DNA from: JBBDIM01 sp040880405
GTDB lineage: Bacteria; Planctomycetota; Planctomycetia; Pirellulales; Pirellulaceae
Assembly (NCBI GenBank): GCA_040880405.1
Contig: JBBDIM010000079.1
Coordinates: forward strand, 62,001 to 126,000
Length of the DNA stretch: 64,000 bases
Direction of reading: 5' to 3'
The notes beneath the pieces are model-generated. The model was not told the DNA's origin, did no database searches, and saw nothing but the letters and a program-made list of their open reading frames with translations. The translations under genes and the position numbers were made by a program. Shown in pieces: positions 8,458 to 16,526 of the stretch; position 1 is the stretch's first letter; each line of letters begins with the position of its first letter.

Positions 8458-9795
8458 ATGAGTCACAGTCAAAATCGTCGTCACTTCCTCAAGGTCTCGG
8501 CAGCCGCCGGTGCCGGATTTTGGGCGGCTGGCGGTGTCCAAGCCCAGGAATCAAAATCCCCCAACGAAAAAATTCGCTTTGGATGCGTCGGGGTGGGTGG
8601 CAAGGGTAGCAGCGACTCGGCCGACGCCGCTCGCTCAGGTGAAGTTGTCGCGATCTGCGACATCGACTCGGAGCGCCTCGACAGCGCCGCCGGACGATTC
8701 CGCGACGCGAAGAAGTTCGCCGACTTTCGCGAAATGCTGTCGGAAATGGGTGACCAGATCGACGCGGTGACCGTCAGCACCCCGGACCATACCCACGCCG
8801 TGGCCACCGCCGCCGCTTTGAAGCTGGGCAAGCACTGCTTCACCCAAAAGCCGTTGACCCGGTCGATTTGGGAAGCCCGTCGCCTCGGCGAGCTCGCCAA
8901 GGAAAACAACTGCGTCACGCAGATGGGCAACCAGGGTACCGCTGAGCGTGGTGTTCGCCGGGCCGCTGAAATCGTCCAGGCGGGTGCGCTAGGCAAGGTG
9001 AAAGAGGTCCATGTCTGGACCAATCGCCCGATTTGGCCGCAGGGTGTCGACAAGCCAGAACCGAAACCGGTTCCCGCCAATGTGAACTGGGAACTGTTCC
9101 TCGGCCCAGCCCCGTTCCGTGAATACAGCGACGCTTATCACCCGTTCAAATGGCGTGGTTGGTGGGCATTCGGTACCGGTGCTCTTGGTGACATGGCATG
9201 CCATACGTTCAACATGGCGTTCATGGCTTTGAATCTCCGCGACCCGATCTCGGTCGAGGCGGAACACTCTGGCCACAACAAGGAGACCTATCCGAAGTCA
9301 TCGAAAATCAAGTTCGAGTTCGCGGAACTCAACGGTCGGGCCCCTCTGACCATGTACTGGTACGACGGCGGGAATCTCCCTTCGATGGACCTGTTGAAGG
9401 ATATCCCGATGGGCAACGACGAGCGGAAGCTCGCCAGCAGCGGTAGCCTGATCGTCGGTGAAGAGGGTACCCTCTACTCGCCGGACGATTACGGCGCTCG
9501 TTACTTCATCGGCCCGGAAGCGAAATTCAAGGATTACGAAGGTCCGGAAGAGAGCATTCCGCGCTCGCCTGGTCACTTCCGCGAATTTGCCGAAGGAATC
9601 AAGGGTGGCCCCGCGCCGATGTCGAACTTCCCCGAGTACTCCGGTCCGCTAAGCGAGACCATCCTGCTGGGCAACCTGGCGGTTTGGTCTGGCGAAAAAG
9701 TGGAATGGAACGCCAAGACTCTGGAAGCCAAGAATGCCTCGGACGACGTCAAGCAGTTGATCAAACCGACCTACCGAGAAGGCTACAGTTTGTAA
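8458..9795 (+). CDS. TAT-exported Gfo/Idh/MocA family oxidoreductase
   Basis: A 445-residue NAD(P)-dependent oxidoreductase of the glucose-fructose oxidoreductase/inositol dehydrogenase family. The N-terminus has a twin-arginine signal (NRRHFLK followed by a small hydrophobic Ala/Gly stretch ending AQES), so it is probably exported folded with cofactor. A Rossmann motif, GCVGVGGKGS, starts near residue 41, and the family motif near residue 130 (CFTQKPLTR) has Gln-Lys-Pro where EKP is typical. The C-terminal half holds the beta-sheet substrate domain. The ATG at 8458 has AGGAG 10 bases upstream. Planctomycete genomes carry many such secreted homologues, thought to act on sugars; the substrate here is unknown. 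A strong terminator follows, so it is monocistronic. Confidence 0.9.
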   Translation: MSHSQNRRHFLKVSAAAGAGFWAAGGVQAQESKSPNEKIRFGCVGVGGKGSSDSADAARSGEVVAICDIDSERLDSAAGRFRDAKKFADFREMLSEMGDQIDAVTVSTPDHTHAVATAAALKLGKHCFTQKPLTRSIWEARRLGELAKENNCVTQMGNQGTAERGVRRAAEIVQAGALGKVKEVHVWTNRPIWPQGVDKPEPKPVPANVNWELFLGPAPFREYSDAYHPFKWRGWWAFGTGALGDMACHTFNMAFMALNLRDPISVEAEHSGHNKETYPKSSKIKFEFAELNGRAPLTMYWYDGGNLPSMDLLKDIPMGNDERKLASSGSLIVGEEGTLYSPDDYGARYFIGPEAKFKDYEGPEESIPRSPGHFREFAEGIKGGPAPMSNFPEYSGPLSETILLGNLAVWSGEKVEWNAKTLEAKNASDDVKQLIKPTYREGYSL

Positions 9796-9840
9796 CTCGA
9801 AACGGGTTGAGCTGTCCGGTCTACGCAACGGTAAGCACTT

Positions 9841-9883
9841 GGAAGTCGTCTTTCGCATCACGCGGAAGGCGACTTCCTTTTTT
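9841..9883 (+). terminator. Rho-independent terminator after the oxidoreductase
   Basis: A long imperfect stem pairs 9841-9856 (GGAAGTCGTCTTTCGC) with 9862-9877 (GCGGAAGGCGACTTCC) around a 5-base loop, followed directly by six T (9878-9883). It lies 46 bases after the stop codon. Confidence 0.85.
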
Positions 9884-9977
9884 GCGTAAGCCTCCCAAAT
9901 TGATGACCGGAAGGAAATGATGTCCCTTCTCGTTCGACGAATTGTTTGCCACGGATTCGGCAATTGATATATGATGG

Positions 9978-10682
9978 GTGAAGTTTGATCTGAATTCCCT
10001 CGCCTTCCCGCTTTCCAGTTCCCGCCTCATGGCCTTCCCCACCAACACCGCCGCGGAATTCTCGCCAAAGGCCGGCAAAGTCCACTCCGTGCGAGCATCC
10101 TCGGATAGTCGACGAGCCGATCTCGAGGTGGATGAGGACGCGATGTTGGTCCAGGCGATCCAGCGGGGTGACCGCGAGGCGCTCGGAACCTTTGTCAGCC
10201 GCCAGCAAGGTTTTGTGTACGGCTACCTCCGTTCACGGCTGATCAATCCGACCGACGCGGAGGATCTCTCGCAGGAAGTCTTCCTCCGCTGCATTCTGGG
10301 CAAGGTGAAGTTTCGGGGAGATGTCCCGGTTCGGCCTTGGCTCATCGGGGTCAGCCGCAACGTCCTCCGCGAGCATCTGCGCGCGACCAAACGCCGCAAG
10401 GAAGTAGAGTGGACCGAGCTTTGTCTGGAGCTGGATCAAATGACCAGCGACGATCATAGCGACTACTCGGCCACCCAGGCCTTACTTCGCGACTGCATGG
10501 AGACCCTGGGCAAGTCCGCCCACGACGTTCTCAAGATGCACTACTACGCTCAAATGAAGATGGCGCAGATCGGCGAGAAAATGAAGCGGAGCGAAGGGGC
10601 GGTGAAATTGTTGGTCTTCCGGGCTCGCCAGGCCCTCAAAAATTGCGTCTCGCAAAAAATTCGACAGGGCACGGATGACTGA
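9978..10682 (+). CDS. ECF-type RNA polymerase sigma factor
   Basis: A sigma-70 family ECF factor that would direct RNA polymerase to a small regulon. Region 2 is seen as NPTDAEDLSQEVFLRC (core binding and -10 recognition), region 4 as DVLKMHYYAQMKMAQIGEKM with the helix-turn-helix continuing into SEGAVKLLVFRARQALKN. The frame opens at GTG 9978, but an ATG at 10029 is a plausible alternative, giving 217 instead of 234 residues; neither has a good ribosome binding site. It overlaps the next gene by 8 bases. That gene encodes a protein with a short cytoplasmic N-terminus, one membrane segment and a huge outer part, which probably acts as its membrane-bound partner. Confidence 0.88.
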   Translation: MKFDLNSLAFPLSSSRLMAFPTNTAAEFSPKAGKVHSVRASSDSRRADLEVDEDAMLVQAIQRGDREALGTFVSRQQGFVYGYLRSRLINPTDAEDLSQEVFLRCILGKVKFRGDVPVRPWLIGVSRNVLREHLRATKRRKEVEWTELCLELDQMTSDDHSDYSATQALLRDCMETLGKSAHDVLKMHYYAQMKMAQIGEKMKRSEGAVKLLVFRARQALKNCVSQKIRQGTDD

Positions 10683-13600
10683 TCAAGAACTCATCGAGCG
10701 AATCGAACAGGCACAACCGGAGCAGTGGAGCCGAAAGGAAATCCGCTTTCTCCGCCAGCGAATTCGCGAGTCGGACGAAGTCCGCGCAGCGCTGGCGGAT
10801 CGCTTGTGGATAGAACACCGCCTGGGTGATGAGTTGGGCACGGCCCGGGTGCCGATCGAAGAACTCCTGGCCCAGCTCGATAAGAAGCTGGCGGTGCGGC
10901 GGCGCTCGATATCATTAGGGACCGGACTCGGTCTGGCCCTCGGCGTGATGCTGCTGGTCGTGGGTGCGGTACTGTGGCAAATCAACCAAGACCGCACCGA
11001 GCCCGAGTTGGCCCAAGGGGATGATCCTCAGATCGAGGCGGAAGCGGATCCAACCGCCGAGATTGGCAACGTCGAAGACGCGGAGACTCCTTCATCGGAA
11101 ACGCAAAACAACAAAGAAACGGAGAACAACAACCAAACCGCGGACCAACCAAAGGCCCCTGCAAATCGCGACCGCTCACCTGAACCAGCACAGAAACCGC
11201 GCCAGCCTCAGCCTGCCATGGTCGAGGAGGCGATAACCAAGGTACCGCCGCGAACAACCCGTCCAGCGGCACCCGTCCAACCGGTAAAACCTTGGACCGC
11301 CATGCTTCAGGCAGAACCGATCGCCTGGGTCGATTTCCCTTGGAATCGATCCGGCTTGTGGGAGGGGCAGACAAGCCTCCGGGCCGAAGAACTGGGAAAG
11401 TGGCTGGTCAAGGCGAGCGACGACCAACCGGGGCTCGTTGAGGCCCGGAATTATCGCAACACCACGATGGCCGGGTTCAAGGGGTTGGTTCGACTTCAGC
11501 CGGAATGGCCCAAAGTGGGGGCGATAAACGCCGTGATTCAGGAATCGCGGAATCTGCGGTTCCACTTTTCCCATGGCGACACAGGGGTGTCGGTGATCTG
11601 CTACCAGCGCGATTACGACCCCTGGTACAGCTTCGTGACCACGTTGGCCCCGGGCAAAATCTTGCCGGAAGCGTATCGCCTCACGGCGAGTGACGACTAT
11701 CGGGTCCACCGAAGCGAGGCCCGGGAGGCTTCAAGTTATGCCTTCTTTTATGACGAGCAATCGGCGGAGATTGTGATCTACCGGGGTGAGGTCGAGGCGG
11801 TCAGGGCACCCTTGCCGGGACCACCCGACACGATGCTCTGGCAGGGTGAGGCGATCATCGACCAATTGGCGATTGTCCCTCTTGAAGATCTCCCCGTCGG
11901 GCCGAGCGAGCTGCCCCTGGTGAGCGACATTTCCAGACCAGGCGACCTCGACTGGAAGGGTGAGCTACCGGAAAAGACCGAGTGGCACCGAGGTGATAAC
12001 GGCGAGTTGATCCTCACCACCGACAAGGCCGAACAAGGTGCCTGGGTCGCCGCGCCGATCCCAGGTCATGGGTTGCGCATGGTGGAATTCGAGATTGAGG
12101 GAATCGACAACGCGGTCAGCCTGTTTCTGGCGACCAGCCAACCTCCGCTGGTGGAAGAAGCTCCGCAAGACGACGACCAACCAAAACACCGGATCGACGC
12201 TCCCCGCGATGGAATTGTCTTCGCAACCAACCGCCACACCGGCGGTCAGTATGCCCGATTCAGCAATTGCTGGGATACCGGCGGCGAGACTGATCGGAAC
12301 ATTCAGGATCATCCTACCGCCGAGGTCCGCGACCGAGTGTGGGTCCGGCTGCTGGCGGGGTCGGGACAACTGCGGGGCTGGATCAGCACCAATGGCCGGC
12401 ACTGGGCGTTGCTACCCAACGAAGTCAACAACGCGGTGGGAGAGTACACCCATTTGGGTATCGCCCTGGCCAAAACAAGCGAACCCCGGCGGACGATCTT
12501 ACACCATGTCCGAGTCCGCAAATTCGGGGCGATCCATGACCTGACGACCGAGCGAGAATTAGCCAGGGTATTCGAGCTACCGGTCACCGAAATCCCAGAA
12601 AAGATCGATCAGCTTCTGGAGGGGCCGCGGCAAGACCTCTCGCCAGCCCAGGTGGCCTTACTGATCCGACGTTTGACCAATGCCGACGCGAAGGTCGACG
12701 AAGTGCTCCAATTCGGCAAGTGGGCGATGCGGCAACCACGACCCTTGGAAAGCCGACGTCAACTGCTGCGGGAACTGGCGATCTATGGCCGCACGTGGCC
12801 CAGTGGTCATCATGAGAAACTGTTTTTCCAGTGGCTTTGCGAGCAACCACACCAGTGGCTCAAACAGACCGAAAGCCTCGACCAGTACGACTTCGCCGAC
12901 TACCGCCACGACCTGTTCAACCTACCGGCCTACCATCGCGATCACTCGACCCTCACCACCCGAGAATCGCTCCGCGACTATCTGGTCCGCGCGATTCACG
13001 AGCAGCAAGGGGAGCGGGTGATCCGAGCCTGCGAGCGAGTTCGGGCCCACTACCAGACCGATCCAGCGAAACTGGGACGAGAACACCCCGTAGTTGGTTG
13101 GGCCGGTTCGATGGCTGCGCGAATGATCAACCGTCCGATCAGCGATCGGTTTTACGTGAGCGATCAAAGGTGGCGTTGGCTGTTGGTCGAGGAGCTTAGC
13201 AAGGAAGCGTACAACATCAGCGCCGAATTGAACGCGGCCTTGGAGGGTGAGGCCTTTGAGGACGCCTGCAAGGTGATAACCCGGATTCCACCGGAAGCGG
13301 CATTTGGCCTGGCTCCTTCGGCAGTTGACGGGCGACACCTGTTCTCGCTTCCCGCGGCCATTAGCATGGCGATCCGGAACCACCGTCCTCTCCGCGAGGC
13401 GATGCACGAGGGCTTTAGCGAGATCGCCAACCTGCGAGCCAATCAGGCGATCGCCGATGGCAATGTGGCGGCGGCCGAGCTAGTCACGCTGCAATTCTTA
13501 GGGACCGACGGCGCGACCAAGGCCCATGTCTGGCTGGGTGATCAGGCGGTAGCGGCGGGTAGATTCACCCAGGCAATGGGACATTATAGACAGGCGGAGC

Positions 13601-15078
13601 GGAGCGCCTTCGGGCCAGTCGGTTCCGCCTTGAGGGCTCGTCTGCGGATGCTCGGCGGAGCAAACGAGGCCCAGGCCGATGGTGATGTCCACCTGGGGAG
13701 CCACCGAGAATCGCCCGACCGTTTCACTCGGTCGACGCGCGATATCCGAGGACTCCGCCCCTTCGAGCGTGAGGAAACCGACTCGGGCAACGACCCGGCC
13801 GTCAACGCCGTTGCGGTGGTTGAACCGGGTGCCAGCTTTGAAAAAGTGGGCGATCCGGTGGAGCTCGACTGGGGTGACAACCCGAACCAGAATTTCGCCG
13901 AATATCGCCGTCAAGAGATCGATTGGCGACCCAAGCATCTGGCGCTGACCCATTTTGGAGATCAACTGGTTTGGAGTACGCGCTTTCAGATTGCCTGCTG
14001 GGATCTGGCGGAAAATCGCCTGCGGTGGAAGACACCCCGGATGGACCAAAACCGGAGCGAGACGCATCGCTGGCCACTTCAAGAGATGACCCCGGTGAGT
14101 AACGGGCAGCGGTTATTTGCTCGATTGCTCAACAAGGATGGCCCGATGCTGGCGGCCTTCGAGTTGGATAACGGCAGCCGAGCCTGGGAACTGGCACCCC
14201 CTCGGGGAGAGATCTTCGCCTCCGATCCGTTTCTGGTGCATGGTGACCTGATGTGCGTTACGCTTAAGGAGGACGCTCAGGAACACTACGTCGCGCGTCT
14301 GACGCGGATCGATCCGGCACTGGGGGAGGCGACGTGGGATCACGACCTGTTCCGAATTCACAAGTCGTGGGATGAGCGGCGAATCTGCCAGATCAGTCGC
14401 GATGGCGAGATTATTTTGGCTAATTTTGGCGGGGTCCTAGCGGCTTGCGATGTCTCGGGACAACTCCGCTGGATTCGCAAGCAAATCACCTACCCCAAAA
14501 ACGCCGACGAAAGCTGGGTCACGCAGCCATCTCCTGCTCCTTTGATCTTCGACGGACTCTGCTATACCTATCATGCCGGAGCCACTGCGGTGGAGTGCAT
14601 TGAGGTTGAGACCGGGAAGCTGCGGTGGTCGAAATTTGAGCCCGATTTGACGCAAATGGCGATCCACAAGGAGGGGCGACTATTGCTGCTGTCCGGGCGG
14701 AACCGCCTGACGGCGGTCGAACCACGAACCGCCAGCGAAGTCTGGACCGTCGATCCAGGCACTCATGTCCGCAACTTGCTGATATTTCCCGAATCGATTC
14801 TGGTATTTGCCCATGATGTTGCGGATGACGATAGGGACCAATCGGCGGCATTCGCCCGCTGGCTCGCTCCCGCCAACGGTGAAATGCTGGCCGAGACGCC
14901 TCTGATCTCTCTGGTCGAATTGCCCGAGAATCGGCGTCTCGAACTGGGACCGGCGGTGGTGGTCGCCGGAGAGATCCACAGCCTGATCCAACCGGACGAG
15001 AACGACGCTCGCCCCCAATTGATCACCGCTCGCGGTGAGCAGATGACCGCTACTACGGCCCCCGCTGAGCAGCCGTAA
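10675..15078 (+). CDS. Giant single-pass membrane protein with PQQ/WD-like C-terminus, probable anti-sigma partner
   Basis: 1467 residues. About 75 cytoplasmic residues rich in charged helices precede a single membrane segment at roughly 80-101 (LGLALGVMLLVVGAVLW). Then comes a disordered Asn/Gln/Pro/Thr stretch (about 110-200), a beta-rich region at about 200-620 with lectin-like character, a helical repeat region to about 1000, and a C-terminal part (about 1080-1460) with repeated W-D/E and W-x-x-P-type blades (CWDLAENRLRWKT, LRWIRKQ, LRWSKFE) typical of PQQ-like beta propellers. The gene overlaps the sigma factor gene by 8 bases. By position and topology I infer an anti-sigma or sensor role, but no zinc-finger anti-sigma motif is present. 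Related very long planctomycete proteins carry the DUF1583 label; membership here is a guess. Confidence 0.75.
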   Translation: MTDQELIERIEQAQPEQWSRKEIRFLRQRIRESDEVRAALADRLWIEHRLGDELGTARVPIEELLAQLDKKLAVRRRSISLGTGLGLALGVMLLVVGAVLWQINQDRTEPELAQGDDPQIEAEADPTAEIGNVEDAETPSSETQNNKETENNNQTADQPKAPANRDRSPEPAQKPRQPQPAMVEEAITKVPPRTTRPAAPVQPVKPWTAMLQAEPIAWVDFPWNRSGLWEGQTSLRAEELGKWLVKASDDQPGLVEARNYRNTTMAGFKGLVRLQPEWPKVGAINAVIQESRNLRFHFSHGDTGVSVICYQRDYDPWYSFVTTLAPGKILPEAYRLTASDDYRVHRSEAREASSYAFFYDEQSAEIVIYRGEVEAVRAPLPGPPDTMLWQGEAIIDQLAIVPLEDLPVGPSELPLVSDISRPGDLDWKGELPEKTEWHRGDNGELILTTDKAEQGAWVAAPIPGHGLRMVEFEIEGIDNAVSLFLATSQPPLVEEAPQDDDQPKHRIDAPRDGIVFATNRHTGGQYARFSNCWDTGGETDRNIQDHPTAEVRDRVWVRLLAGSGQLRGWISTNGRHWALLPNEVNNAVGEYTHLGIALAKTSEPRRTILHHVRVRKFGAIHDLTTERELARVFELPVTEIPEKIDQLLEGPRQDLSPAQVALLIRRLTNADAKVDEVLQFGKWAMRQPRPLESRRQLLRELAIYGRTWPSGHHEKLFFQWLCEQPHQWLKQTESLDQYDFADYRHDLFNLPAYHRDHSTLTTRESLRDYLVRAIHEQQGERVIRACERVRAHYQTDPAKLGREHPVVGWAGSMAARMINRPISDRFYVSDQRWRWLLVEELSKEAYNISAELNAALEGEAFEDACKVITRIPPEAAFGLAPSAVDGRHLFSLPAAISMAIRNHRPLREAMHEGFSEIANLRANQAIADGNVAAAELVTLQFLGTDGATKAHVWLGDQAVAAGRFTQAMGHYRQAERSAFGPVGSALRARLRMLGGANEAQADGDVHLGSHRESPDRFTRSTRDIRGLRPFEREETDSGNDPAVNAVAVVEPGASFEKVGDPVELDWGDNPNQNFAEYRRQEIDWRPKHLALTHFGDQLVWSTRFQIACWDLAENRLRWKTPRMDQNRSETHRWPLQEMTPVSNGQRLFARLLNKDGPMLAAFELDNGSRAWELAPPRGEIFASDPFLVHGDLMCVTLKEDAQEHYVARLTRIDPALGEATWDHDLFRIHKSWDERRICQISRDGEIILANFGGVLAACDVSGQLRWIRKQITYPKNADESWVTQPSPAPLIFDGLCYTYHAGATAVECIEVETGKLRWSKFEPDLTQMAIHKEGRLLLLSGRNRLTAVEPRTASEVWTVDPGTHVRNLLIFPESILVFAHDVADDDRDQSAAFARWLAPANGEMLAETPLISLVELPENRRLELGPAVVVAGEIHSLIQPDENDARPQLITARGEQMTATTAPAEQP

Positions 15079-15268
15079 AGGGTTTCGCGATAACGCTCCC
15101 ATCCGCCCCGTTAGATTCGAAATTAGAGAATCTAGGCCGTTCTCCCGCGAATTCATGTAACCTAGGTACCCCTTTTCGGCATAGCTGGGGTGTAGATTAA
15201 GATGAAGACTTCTCGCCGAGCGGTCGATCCGCCGGCACTTATCCTTTTCCAAAAATTGAGAGCACGTT

Positions 15269-16441
15269 TTGTTGTCGAACTCCGCCAACCAACGAATCAG
15301 CTTTGCCCTCGTCCTAGCGATGGTGTCCACCTTTACCCTGGCTGGCCCCCGTTTGGCTTTCGGCCAAGGGACCTGGGAAATCACGCGCGAGAGTGAGCTG
15401 GCCCTGGAACGAGGCCTGAGCTGGCTGTCCGCCAATCAGGGACCACAAGGGGATTGGGGCTCGGATGACCTGGGTCTCGTTGCGATGGGGGCCTTGGCGT
15501 TCATGGCCGATGGCAACGCCCCCGGCCGAGGCGAACATGGCCGTCCGCTGGAGCGGGCGATCGATCGGATCCTCTCTCAGGCGAAGCCTTCCGGGCTGTT
15601 GAACGTCTCCAATCCGCAGCGTGACATGTACAACCATGGGCTGACCACGTTTGTGCTGGGGCAGGTCCACGGGATGAGTCATGACCCGCGGATCACCTCC
15701 ACGCTGGATCGTTCGTTGAAACTAATTGCCTTCACCCAGTGTGAAGATGGGGGCTGGGACTATCGGGCCAAACGCCAAAAAAATGGACACGACCTCAGTC
15801 TGGCGGTGATGCAGGCCAAGGCTCTTCGCAGCGCCATGGATACCGGGTTGGAAGTCGGGCCGGAAGTCGTCGAGATGGCAATCCGGAGCGTGCGGGAACA
15901 TTATCGCCCTGATGGCAACCTCCCTCGTGACGCCACTGAAGCGGAACAAAGGGCTGTCAGCGGACGGTTTACGTACACCCGGCATGGCGGTAAGGATTCA
16001 TTGGCCATGGCGGCGGCCGGTGTCGTTTGCCTCCAGGAATTCGGCCAATACGACGATTGGCGGATCGCCAAGAACATGGACCACATCCATGAAGAGATCG
16101 CCAAGCTGAAAGACAAAAAGCCTCGCAATGGCGAGTTGCCAATGGACGCCTACACCTTGTATTACGTCGGTCAGGCGTTGTACCAAGTGGGTGGAGACGA
16201 CTGGGACCGCAGCTATCCGATATTGCGGGACGCGGTGATTGCCGGTCAGACAATCAAGCCGGAAAGCCCCAATGAACATGGACGCTGGCGAGCCGGTGCC
16301 CACCTGGGGGGCACACCGAGCGACCTGTATGGGACCTCGGTTGGCTGTTTCATCCTGGCGATGCCCAACCGTTATCTGCCCATCCTGCAGGAAGGCCGGA
16401 TTGAATCGTTCCAGAGCAATAAGTTCCGCGTGGGGCGCTGA
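15269..16441 (+). CDS. Secreted squalene-cyclase/prenyltransferase-like alpha/alpha-toroid protein
   Basis: 390 residues with an N-terminal signal peptide (FALVLAMVSTFTLAGPRLAFGQ). The mature part holds QW-type repeats of the squalene-hopene cyclase/prenyltransferase fold: LSWLSANQGPQGDWG near residue 50, AFTQCEDGGWDYR near 150 and matching helices after them. The catalytic DxDD of true cyclases is not seen, so this is probably a binding or structural toroid rather than a terpene cyclase. The TTG at 15269 is the assumed start; ATG 15320 would shorten the signal peptide. It heads a run of seven forward genes with BatA, VWA, MoxR and DUF58 proteins; such toroid proteins recur beside those families in planctomycetes, suggesting a shared envelope role. 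Confidence 0.78.
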   Translation: MLSNSANQRISFALVLAMVSTFTLAGPRLAFGQGTWEITRESELALERGLSWLSANQGPQGDWGSDDLGLVAMGALAFMADGNAPGRGEHGRPLERAIDRILSQAKPSGLLNVSNPQRDMYNHGLTTFVLGQVHGMSHDPRITSTLDRSLKLIAFTQCEDGGWDYRAKRQKNGHDLSLAVMQAKALRSAMDTGLEVGPEVVEMAIRSVREHYRPDGNLPRDATEAEQRAVSGRFTYTRHGGKDSLAMAAAGVVCLQEFGQYDDWRIAKNMDHIHEEIAKLKDKKPRNGELPMDAYTLYYVGQALYQVGGDDWDRSYPILRDAVIAGQTIKPESPNEHGRWRAGAHLGGTPSDLYGTSVGCFILAMPNRYLPILQEGRIESFQSNKFRVGR

Positions 16442-16526
16442 TATTCACCGGGCATTGGTTCCCGATGCCGCAACCATGGTGCCCTTCGACGACCTCTAAC
16501 CCATCCCTTTTTTTCACCGGACAGTA

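Noticed and set aside
15269..16441. True squalene-hopene cyclase
   Set aside because: The DxDD catalytic motif is not seen and the protein is exported and only 390 residues, much shorter than hopene cyclases.
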